64,000 bases of DNA. Source: Bin52 sp965243345. Lineage in GTDB: Bacteria; Pseudomonadota; Alphaproteobacteria; Thalassobaculales; Thalassobaculaceae. Position numbers and translations under genes: made by a program. The notes beneath the pieces are model-generated. The model was given only the letters and a program-made list of their open reading frames with translations, was not told where the DNA came from and ran no database searches. Each line of letters begins with the position of its first letter. Position 1 is the first letter of the stretch. This document shows positions 7,601-15,000 of the stretch, in pieces. Location of the stretch: assembly GCA_965243345.1 (NCBI GenBank), contig CBDEUR010000003.1:2852001-2916000 (forward strand), given 5' to 3'.

Positions 7601-10384
7601 CTGCGCCGGCGCGTCGTCGTCCGCGATGGCGACGCTGCCGGAGGACGCATCGCCGACCGTGTAGCCCGTGCCGGCGTCCACGGTCACGCTCACCGAGCCG
7701 TCGGCCTCGTCCGCATCGTCGCCCGTCGTCGCCAGCGTCAGCGTGGCGCTGCCGGTGGTCGGAATCGTCACCGCCTGCGTGCCGGCCGCGATGCCGTAAT
7801 CGCCGCTCGCCGCGACCGTCACGCTCACGTCCAGCGGTTCGGCCGGCGCGGGACTGGCCGTCAGGGTGAAGCTGGCGCTGCCGCCCTCGGTCACGCCGTC
7901 GCCCGCCGCGATCGTGACCTCCGGCGTGTCCGCCGACAGCGGATCGTCGTTGCGGATGGTAAGCGTCACGCTGTCGGGCGCGGTGGCGTCGTAACTGCCC
8001 CCGTCCTGCAGATGCACCGTGATCGTCTCGCCGTCGTCATCGATGTCGTCGTCGACGATCGTCACCGGAATGGTCACGCTGCCGGCGTTTGCCGGCACCG
8101 TGACGGTGCCGCTGCCGCCGCTTCGGCCCGGTATTGTGTAGTCGGCGCCCGGCGTCGCCGTGCCGGACAGGGTGAAGCCGAGGCTGTAGTCGCTGGCCGG
8201 CGGCGGTTCGACGGCCACCTTCAGATCATAGGTCCTGGCGGTATTCTCCAGCACGTCGAACGATTTCGACTGGAAGTACAGGCACCCGTTGCTGCCGGTC
8301 CGGGCGCAGGAGGCGGTCGCCGACACCTTGGTGGCCGTCTTCAGGTCCGAACTCACCGTCAGCGTGTTCCCGTGGCCGTCCACAGGAACCGGCGGCGCGA
8401 TCGGAACCTGCTCCGCTCTCGGGTGTTCCGGGTTGGAGATCTCCTTGACTGCGGCATGCACCCGCTCGACCTGGAAGTGCATCGTGCCCGGCGCAACGAC
8501 CTCAAAGGACGCCTCGCCCTGCGTCTCGCCGCGCCTCAGCCACAAGTGCTGGCGCCCCATGGGGGAAAGCATCGACGGCGTTCCCCGCCACCGGCGGGGC
8601 GTCTGGTCGACTTCGACCGTGAAACGGATGTCGGTGCAGGAGCGCAGGCCGTCCGACGTGCGGACCCGGATCCTCGCGGTGTCGCCGACCGTGTAGCTCG
8701 CCCTGTCCCACGCCACCACCAGCCCGTCCGGCGGCGGGAACACCTGCCGGCCGCGCGAGGGATAGGTCACCGTGCCGCCCGACCCGTCGGGCAGAGCGAT
8801 GCCCTCGCCCGCCGCGAAGCAGCCGAAGCTGTCGCCGCTGCCCTGGCGGTCGTAGTTCACAATCACTTCGGCGCCGTTTTCATCCTCGGTCGCGAAATCC
8901 GTGCCATTGATGATGACGTCGGCCGTGGAAGCGGGCAGGTTCTCCGGCTGGTTCGGGTCGCGGATCGTGACGCGGAACAGCTCGCTGTCCTCGACGAGAG
9001 AGTCGTTGACGATCGGGATCCGCACGACATGCGCGACGCTTCCCGCGGGGATCGTCACATCGCGCACGAGCAGGAAATCGCCGCGTGGCGTCGCGTTGAG
9101 GCCGAGATACTCCAGCCTGAACCGTATATCCCGGTCGAGGTGCCTGTCCAGGATGAGGGGCAGCTCGGCCTCGCCCTCCTCTTCCGAAGAGATGTAGGTC
9201 TGGTTACGGAAGGCGAGCGTGTACTCGTCGTCCTCGATGGAGACCACCGCGGATTCGGGCCAGACGACAAGCACGCCGGGGGCATTCGTGCTGAAGGCGC
9301 GCAGCAGGAAGTTCTCGTCCTCGCCCGCTTCCCGCAACCTGTCCTGGACGGTCGGGACGTTCACGGGGGCCTCGGTCTTCCCCGCCGGGATGACCACCTC
9401 ATAGGGGCCGGGGACGTAGTCCGCAGGCACCGCGTTGCCGTCAGTGTCCGTGTCGCCGACGCCGTCCACGGCCGTTCGCTCGAAGTCGTGGACGGCGATC
9501 CGCGTGTCCACCGTCCGCACCCGGTCCAGGACCAGCTTCAGCACGATGCGCTCGCCCTCCGTCACGGTGATGCGCTCGGACGCGAACGCCACCTCCGGAT
9601 GGACGAGGACGCCGTTGACGTTGATCTTCAGGGCTTCGGAGTTGGTGGACCACGATCCGCTGGAGCCGCGGGACCGGTGCCGGCTGGTGTTGGCGATGCG
9701 GGAGGCCGACACCGGGGAGATTTCGGTGTAGTCCTCGTGGTTCTGTGCCGTGCTGCGGAGTTCGTTGTCGCCCGTAAGAGCCGCCGTCACGTCGATCACG
9801 ATCCAGTACGTCGTGTTCGGCGCAAGCTCGATGCCCGAGTTGGGCAGCGATAAATCGGGCGCCGCGAATTCGTACAGCCGGTCCGTGGTCGAGGCCGGGA
9901 AGGCGGGATTGGTCAGCGTGCCGACGACCGCGCCCGGCTTTCCCCCGGAATCGCGCCGGACGGTGACCGTCAGCTTCGAGGACGCGCCCGTGTCGGAGAC
10001 CTGCGCGAACCTGATTTCGACGCTTTGGAAGATGTACCCGTCGACGCTGCCGCCCGTGGTGAACGCCTGGGCCTGGTCGCTCTCCAGCGACCTGGTGCCG
10101 TCGAACGTCCCGGAGATGTTCCCGACAGACCATGTCGTCTGCGCCTGCGCTACCGTCGCAAGGCCCGTCAGAAGGGGCAGGGCGAGCAGGGCGGCAACCA
10201 GGCCGCGACGCCCCGCGCAGACGACGGAACGCGCGCTCGCGGCAATGCTGCCGTGGGCGGCAGAAGGATCGTGACTGTCGGGAGAGGCGCGCCGACGGGA
10301 CGGTCGGAGCCGTCCGGCGGCGGAGGAAAGCTCAGGCGGGGATGCAGGAAGGCGAAGCCGGCACCGCCGTGCGGGACCGCTCAT
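4667..10384 (-). CDS. Calx-beta-repeat autotransporter adhesin, copy 1
   Basis: Product of 1905 residues. The chosen ATG (10384) matches the start of the second copy; a TTG six codons upstream is possible. A long basic amino end precedes a hydrophobic signal (GLVAALLALPLLTGLATVAQ, about 61-80) with a likely cut after AQA. The N-terminal region is a beta-sandwich-like module, followed by repeated Calx-beta modules with the recurring signatures VTEGGSASFTLTA and SSGTVAIADDD. From about 1480 onward is an autotransporter beta-barrel (GLGESRTMTARDALLGSSFS) ending in a terminal Trp. Barrel and stalk are near-copies of the gene at 12060-17744; the N-terminal tips differ. Likely a surface-exposed adhesin. 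No good Shine-Dalgarno is seen before the ATG; the 8-bp repeat array lies 22 bases upstream. Confidence 0.9.
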   Translation of the reverse strand: MSGPARRCRLRLPASPPELSSAAGRLRPSRRRASPDSHDPSAAHGSIAASARSVVCAGRRGLVAALLALPLLTGLATVAQAQTTWSVGNISGTFDGTRSLESDQAQAFTTGGSVDGYIFQSVEIRFAQVSDTGASSKLTVTVRRDSGGKPGAVVGTLTNPAFPASTTDRLYEFAAPDLSLPNSGIELAPNTTYWIVIDVTAALTGDNELRSTAQNHEDYTEISPVSASRIANTSRHRSRGSSGSWSTNSEALKINVNGVLVHPEVAFASERITVTEGERIVLKLVLDRVRTVDTRIAVHDFERTAVDGVGDTDTDGNAVPADYVPGPYEVVIPAGKTEAPVNVPTVQDRLREAGEDENFLLRAFSTNAPGVLVVWPESAVVSIEDDEYTLAFRNQTYISSEEEGEAELPLILDRHLDRDIRFRLEYLGLNATPRGDFLLVRDVTIPAGSVAHVVRIPIVNDSLVEDSELFRVTIRDPNQPENLPASTADVIINGTDFATEDENGAEVIVNYDRQGSGDSFGCFAAGEGIALPDGSGGTVTYPSRGRQVFPPPDGLVVAWDRASYTVGDTARIRVRTSDGLRSCTDIRFTVEVDQTPRRWRGTPSMLSPMGRQHLWLRRGETQGEASFEVVAPGTMHFQVERVHAAVKEISNPEHPRAEQVPIAPPVPVDGHGNTLTVSSDLKTATKVSATASCARTGSNGCLYFQSKSFDVLENTARTYDLKVAVEPPPASDYSLGFTLSGTATPGADYTIPGRSGGSGTVTVPANAGSVTIPVTIVDDDIDDDGETITVHLQDGGSYDATAPDSVTLTIRNDDPLSADTPEVTIAAGDGVTEGGSASFTLTASPAPAEPLDVSVTVAASGDYGIAAGTQAVTIPTTGSATLTLATTGDDADEADGSVSVTVDAGTGYTVGDASSGSVAIADDDAPAQETGATLPGTVAGPVSNGVVTLARPAAWTGSGKIQFGGGSKARDKGRFTALRIGTVDSDSFEVAWASREPGTLRLTLEWQPIAGSSWRPSDGDARDPRVLTIEDPAPTQPATTTDPAPVPEIAIAAGSGVTEGGSASFTLTATPAPAAPLEVTVTIAATGAFGVAAGERTVTIPTTGSATLTLATLGDGTDEPDGSVTVTVDAGTGYTVGSASSGTVAIADDDLPPPEISVSGGTGVTEGQNAVFTVTANRAPDADLAVTLNVTEKADSDFVAAADEGEKTVTVLAGETSATLTVATADDEAYEPDGSVTATVDAGDGYTVAASPNAAASVAIADNDAAGPLLVSVGDATAREGQTMQFPVRLSAPAEHDVLVRLIAEESDPVSARAGLDFRGPYYTKMIWIEAGKTVGYFPVLIKDDSHDDGGETFEARVLFVYQGTAGVADGVGTGTIENADPLPAAYLARFGRTVAEQALEGIAGRMAADRTPGMQGTVAGQALTFDPSASDRATATGATPGATPADREAVLTMADIARGLGAGASAPAGPGGAADRFGGGHGLGESRTMTARDALLGSSFSLTGQRDGSGGSLAFWGRASQGSFDGAERGDGTDITLDGTVTTGMLGADYARGKWLVGLALTQSTSDGKYAAIGDNPCPEVDGEVPDLCDGAVRAGDGKVEASLTAAVPYAAWQASERLKLWGAAGYGTGEVTLKTMEESYRADTSWTMAAAGVRGDLLEAPQEGSGPALALTSDALWARTSSDKTGELNATDSDVTRLRLGMEGSYRMALADGGSLIPKLEIGARHDGGDAETGFGVEVGGGIAWVDPSLGLSLDLSGRTLLAHENDDLKDRGFSAALGFDPAPATRRGPSFSLRQDFGGQAQGGLDALFANDPLEDRSGSEAASRWAMEAAYGFPVFGDRFTGSPQVGFGLSTAARDYSLGWRLTPEAATAPDLSFGLKATRRESDAAEAEHAIGFELTARW

Positions 10385-10601
10385 GCCGGAATGCGCACGC
10401 AAGTGGGGCGACCCGGCGACCCGGCGACCCGGCGACCCGGCGACCCGGCGACCCGGCGACCCGGCGACCCGGCGACCCGGCGACCCGGCTTATTGTATCA
10501 GCAAGGTCAACCCGTCCTGTCAACCCCCGATCGCCGATCGCATTCACGGCAGCCGCCATCGCCGCCATCGCACCCCGTACCGAATCCCGCATCGAAACCA
10601 T
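10332..10601 (-). CDS. Possible leader ORF reading through the 8-bp repeat array, copy 1
   Basis: An 89-codon frame begins at an ATG preceded by GGAGCGAGG and reads MVSMRDSVRGAMAAM, then through the repeat array as repeating GSPGRRVA units. It ends 52 bases inside the autotransporter gene in another frame. The same-sized frame exists in copy 2 (17692-17961), where one base change is silent and one is Val to Ile. The promoter seen at 10492-10523 would start transcription downstream of this ATG, so translation is uncertain. One more 8-bp unit would bring this frame into phase with the adhesin. Confidence 0.25.
   Translation of the reverse strand: MVSMRDSVRGAMAAMAAAVNAIGDRGLTGRVDLADTISRVAGSPGRRVAGSPGRRVAGSPGRRVAPLACAFRHERSRTAVPASPSCIPA
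10407..10486. repeat. Octanucleotide tandem repeat, 10 units, upstream of adhesin copy 1
   Basis: Ten perfect consecutive copies of GGCGACCC on the plus strand (GGGTCGCC in the adhesin direction). The array ends 22 bases before the adhesin ATG and lies at or just after the predicted transcription start. Copy 2 has an array of the same unit and the same count. Eight is not a multiple of three, so copy-number change alters leader length and shifts any frame reading through it. Confidence 0.95.
10492..10523 (-). promoter_or_regulatory. Sigma70-like promoter for adhesin copy 1
   Basis: On the minus strand a perfect TTGACA (10523-10518) and TACAAT (10497-10492) are separated by 20 bases, longer than the usual 17. 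Transcription would begin near 10485, in the last octamer unit, so the repeat array would form the mRNA leader. The identical arrangement precedes copy 2. Confidence 0.5.
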
Positions 10602-10844
10602 GGCCAATCCTCGCTCCGGACCCCCAAAAAAACACCGGATGCAAACTCCCCGGAGAGAGCGTTCGATCCGATTCGGTGTTCTGGTACCAAATCCAAGACC
10701 CTGAATCAAACAGTGCTTGCGCATCCATCCCTGCGCCGCAGTCGCCCCGAAGCGCCGCATGGCGGATCCCGTCATCGCCGCCGGTGCCTCCGTCTCGCAG
10801 GATTGATGCTTGTCGGGCGCCCCCGCGTTTCCTATGATTCCGCC

Positions 10845-11216
10845 ATGTCAGAGGCCATCGCGTTCGATACCCACCGCTTCGTCAAGCGCCTGACCGACTG
10901 CGGCTTCACCGAGCAGCAGGCCGAGACGCTGGCCGATGAACATGTCGCCCTGCTCAACGCCAACCTCGCGACCAAGGCCGATGTCGCGAGGATCGAGGAG
11001 CGTATCGCGAAGGTCGAAGCCGGCATGGATGCGCTGCGGCAAGAGACCAAGGCCGGCATGGATGCGTTCCGTCAGGAGATCGGTGCCGGCATGGATGCGT
11101 TGCGCCTTGAGACCAGGGCTGCCATCGAGGCGTCGAAGTCCGAGCAGATGAAATGGCTGATCGGCTTGCTGATCGCCCAGGGCGGCCTGATCGTCGCCCT
11201 GGTCAAGCTGCTGTAG
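10845..11216 (+). CDS. DUF1640/CCDC90-like coiled-coil protein with C-terminal membrane segment
   Basis: Product of 123 residues starting at the ATG at 10845. The amino end FDTHRFVKRLTDCGFTEQQA resembles the DUF1640 family. It is followed by heptad-like repeats (LATKADVARIEERIAKVEAG and two degenerate MDALRQETKAG units) that suggest a trimeric coiled coil. A hydrophobic tail (LIGLLIAQGGLIVALVKLL) would anchor it in the inner membrane. The family's biochemical role in bacteria is not established. It stands alone on the plus strand between adhesin promoter 1 and the second regulator-like pair, and points at that pair. Confidence 0.75.
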   Translation: MSEAIAFDTHRFVKRLTDCGFTEQQAETLADEHVALLNANLATKADVARIEERIAKVEAGMDALRQETKAGMDAFRQEIGAGMDALRLETRAAIEASKSEQMKWLIGLLIAQGGLIVALVKLL

Positions 11217-11274
11217 CGGCCCCGCCGCCGCGTCCACCGTTCCGGAGTTCCTGCTACGGTTTCCTCACGCCCTC

Positions 11275-11540
11275 TCAGGGCAGTTCGCGCGGCACCAGTT
11301 CGCGCCAGCCGCCGGCTGCGAGCGCCTTGGCCTTGCGCATCCAGCGGCGCATCTGGGAGCGCATCCAGTCGCCGGTTCGCCATTCCTCAACGACGCCATC
11401 GGCACCCCGCTCCGCGCCCCAGACGTCGATGGCGATGGAACGCGGCTTCCTGTCCTGCCGCAACCCGTCCATCACGATCGCCAGGTTGCGATCCTCCTCG
11501 GCCTGCTTCACCGAGGAGGGGGCGGGCAGCCCACCACCTG
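11275..11540 (-). CDS. DUF2285-type C-terminal half of a split regulator-like gene, copy 2 (5' limit approximate)
   Basis: The genuine part carries NLAIVMDGLRQDRKPRSIAI, VWGAERGADGVVEEWRTGDW and KALAAGGWRELVPRELP. The frame stays open upstream to 12063, but only as a shadow of the first half. It lies in -1 relative to the N-terminal half, which stops at 11508. The crossing point is the sequence CCGCCCCCTCCTC, also present in copy 1. Expressed as one protein across the shift it would be about 253 residues. The start given is approximate because no convincing independent start codon is visible. Confidence 0.55.
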
Positions 11541-12035
11541 CCAGAAGTCGAGCAGCCGGCGCATGCTGTGCGGCATGCGGAGCCCGAACGGGTAGCGCAG
11601 CTCGATGCCGGCGCCTTCGGGGAACGGTCCGGCATCGCGCAGCAGGATCTGCACCGCCCGCCCGCCATGCTCGATCTTGAGCACCAGACCGCCGTCGAGC
11701 AGCCGCAGCCCCTCCAGCGAGCCCCCGCCGGCCGCCACCACCCCAGCGAGCGGCGCGGTATCGAGCGAGACCGTTGCCTCCGGCATGCCGTCCTGTATCC
11801 AGAAGGGCGAGGCGGGTCCGCCCTCGCCGCGCGGGTCCTGCCAGGCCAGCAGGTCGAAGCGCGCCGCTTCCAGGTCGGCCCGGGTCTGCGCGCGGATCGG
11901 GAACGCCTGCCCTTCCGGCCCGGAAGCCAGGTCCGCGTCGGGCGCGGCCTGGCCGGCGTGAGCCAGCCAGGCCGCCCGGTAGTCCGCCACGCGGCGCAGG
12001 AACAACCACGCCCGGATGCCGTCGCCGGTCTCCAT
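11508..12035 (-). CDS. DUF6499-type N-terminal half of a split regulator-like gene, copy 2
   Basis: Product of 175 residues as read, opening with ETGDGIRAWLFLRRVADYRA and ending at a TGA just after the C-rich tract. It is closely similar to 4020-4640, including LLAWQDPRGEGGPASPFW and FGLRMPHSMRRLLDFWQV, but lacks a Gly/Pro-rich ~30-residue insert present in copy 1. The start is 24 bases after the stop of adhesin copy 2, as in copy 1. The same break in the same place in two diverged copies argues against a simple sequencing error. Confidence 0.65.
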   Translation of the reverse strand: METGDGIRAWLFLRRVADYRAAWLAHAGQAAPDADLASGPEGQAFPIRAQTRADLEAARFDLLAWQDPRGEGGPASPFWIQDGMPEATVSLDTAPLAGVVAAGGGSLEGLRLLDGGLVLKIEHGGRAVQILLRDAGPFPEGAGIELRYPFGLRMPHSMRRLLDFWQVVGCPPPPR

Positions 12036-12059
12036 CGAACCGCGCGTGCGGCGCGTCGC

Positions 12060-15000
12060 TCACCAGCGGGAGGTAAACTCGAACCCGATGCTGTGCTCCG
12101 CCTCGGCCGCATCGCTCTCCCGGCGCGTCGCCCTGATACCGAACGAGAGATCGGGCGCGGTCGCCGCTTCCGGCGTCAACCGCCAGCCGAGGCTGTAGTC
12201 GCGCGCAGCCGTCGAGAGACCGAACCCGACATGCGGGCTGCCGGTGAAGCGGTCCCCGAAGACGGGCAAGCCGTATGCCGCCTCCAGCGCCCAGCGCGAC
12301 GTGGCCTCGCTGCCTGAGCGGTCCTCCAGCGGCGCGGTATTGAACAGCGCGTCGAGACCGCCCTGCGCCTGACCGCCGAAGTCCTGGCGGAGGGAGAGGG
12401 ACGGCCCCCGCCGCGTCGCCGGAGCCGGATCGAAGCCCAGCGCCGCCGAGAAGCCCCGGTCCTTCAGGTCGTCGTTCTCGTGCGCCAGCAGCGTGCGGCC
12501 CGAGAGGTCCAGCGAGAGACCCAGCGAAGGATCGACCCAGGCAATGCCGCCGCCCACCTCGACCCCGAAGCCGGTCTCGGCGTCGCCGCCGTCATGGCGG
12601 GCGCCGACCTCAAGCTTCGGTATCAGGTGGCTGTCGCCCTCCATGGCGATGCGGTAGCTGCCCTCCAGGCCCAGCCGCAGCCGGGTCACGTCGGAGTCCG
12701 TCGCCGGCAGGTCGCCCTTCTCCGAGGAAGTCCGCGCCCACAGGGCATCGGACGTGAGCGCCAGGGCCGGGCCGGAGCCCTCCGCCGGAGCTTCGAGCAG
12801 GTCGCCCCGCGCACCCGCCGCCGCCATGGTCCATGACGCGTCAGCGCTCAGGCTCTCGCCCAAGGCCGTCTTCAGCGTCACCTCGCCGGCGCCGTAGCCC
12901 GCCGCGCCCCAGAGCTTCAGGCGCTCCGATGCTCGCAACGCCGCATAGGGAATGGCCGCCGTCAGCGACGCCTCCACCTTGCCGTCGCCTTCGTCGCCGC
13001 CGCCGATGGCGGCGTACTTGCCGTCCGACGTGCTCTGGGTCAGCGCAAGGCCGACGAGCCAGTTGCCCCTGGCATAGTCCGCGCCCAGCATCCCGGTGGT
13101 CACCGTGCCGTCAAGGGTGATGTCGGTGCCGTCGCCGCGCTCGGCGCCGTCGAAGCTGCCCTGCGAGGCGCGGCCCCAGAAGGCGAGGCTGCCGCCCGCG
13201 CCGTCCCGCTGCCCGGTGAGCGAGAAGCTCGACCCCAACAGCGCGTCCCGCGCGGTCATCGTGCGGGATTCGCCCAGCCCGTGGCCGCCGCCGAAGCGGT
13301 CGGCCGCGCCGCCGGGGCCTGCCGGAGCGGAGACCGGAGCGGACGCGTCCGCGCCGAGGCCGCGCGCGATCTCCGCCATGGCCAGCGCCGCCTGCCGGTC
13401 CACCGGCGTCGCACCAGGCGTGCCGGCGGCGCCGGGCGCCGCGCCGGCTGCCGGCGGCCCGGACGCGTCCGGGTCGAAAGCCTGTCTTGAGCCTGTCGAA
13501 AGGCTCAGCGCCTGCCCGGCCACCGTGCCCCGCATGCCCGGCGTGCGGTCCGCCGCCATGCGCCCGGCGATGCCGTCCAGCGCCTGCTCCGCCACCGTGC
13601 GCCCGAAGCGCGCCAGATACGCCGCCGGCATCGGATCGTCGTTCTCGATGGTCACCGTCGCGAACACCCCCGTCGCCGGGACCGCGCCGCCCCGGACCGG
13701 GACCACCATCACCTGGAACACCTCGCCCCCGTCGTCATGGCTGTCCTGCTTGGTCGGGACCCGGGCGTACTTCAGCGTCTCCCCCGCCCCGAAATGCAGG
13801 CTGGAGCGCATCAGCCTGAAGTCCGCCGGCGTGGCGAGCTTCCCGGCGCCGACCGGCGCGTACACCGACTTGTAGATCAGCCACACCGATTCGGTGGGCG
13901 CCGGGCTCAGCCGCACCGGGACCGCGGCGATGCCGCCCTCCCGGACGGTCACGTCCTCGACCGAGATCACCGGCGGCCCCAGGGCCGCCGCGTCGTTGTC
14001 CGCCACCGCGACCGAGGCCGCGTCGGCGGGCGGCGCCGCCACCCTGTAGCCGCCGCCGGCGGCCAGCGTCGCCGTGACCGAGCCGTCGGGCTCGTCCACG
14101 GCGTCGTCCACCGTCTTCACGGTGAGCGAAGCCGAGGTCCCGCCGGCGGGGATGGTTACCGTCCTGCCGCCCTCGTCCGCCGCGGCCACGAAGTCGGAGC
14201 CTGCCTTCTCCGTGACCTTCAGCGTCACCGCAAGGCCGGCATCGACCGCCCGGTCCGCCGTCACCGTGAAGACCGCGTTCTGGCCCTCGGTGATGCCGGC
14301 TCCGCCCGAGACCGAGATCTCCGGCGGCGGCAGGTCGTCGTCGGCGATGGCGACGGTGCCGGAAGACGCGGAGCCCACCGTGTAGCCCGTGCCGGCCTTC
14401 ACCGTCACGCTCACCGAGCCGTCCGGCTCGTCCGTGCCGTCGCCCAATGTCGCAAGGGTCAGCGTATAGCTGCCGGTCGTGGGTATCGTCACCGTCCGCT
14501 CGCCGGCCGCAACGCCGAACGCGCCGGTCGCGGCGATCGTCACGGTCACCTCCAGCGGCGCAGCCGGCGCCGGCGCCGCCGTCAGGGTGAAGGTGGCGCT
14601 GCCGCCCTCGGTGATGCCGGAGCCCGCCGCGATGGCGATCTCCGGCACCGGCGCCGGGTCGGTCGTCGTCGCCGGCTGCGTCGCGGCCGGGTCCTCGATG
14701 GTGAGGACGTGCGGGTCCCGCGCATCGCCGTCGGACGGACGCCAGGACGACCCGGCCATGGGCTGCCATTCCAGCGTGAGGCGCAGCGTGCCGGCCTCGC
14801 GCGAGGTCCAGGCGACCTCGAAGCCGTCATTGTCCGCGTTCCGGATCCGGAGCCCGGTGAACTTGCCCCTGTCCCGCGTCTTGGAACCGCCGCCGAACTG
14901 GACCTTGCCCGAGCCCGTCCAGGCGGAGGGCCGCGCAAGCGTCACCGCGCCGTTCGACAGCGGAGCCGCCGCCGTGCCCGGCAGGGCGATGCCGGCCGCC

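Larger units (their letters stand above)
10407..10722. repeat. 316-bp duplicated leader/promoter block, copy 1
   Basis: This block matches 17767-18082 at the same length. I see three substitutions in the part outside the octamer array. It includes the octamer array, the promoter, a CCCCC-AAAAAAA tract at 10621-10635 and a conserved stretch out to the motif CAGTGCTTGCGC. Beyond both ends the sequences diverge. Confidence 0.9.

Noticed and set aside
6344..9853. Plus-strand open frame of about 1,170 codons opposite adhesin copy 1.
   Set aside because: High-GC shadow with Arg/His/Val-rich repeats reflecting the Calx-beta codons; no signal peptide or domain.
10407..10486. CRISPR-like array.
   Set aside because: The repeats are 8 bases with no spacers and no cas genes; it is a simple tandem repeat.
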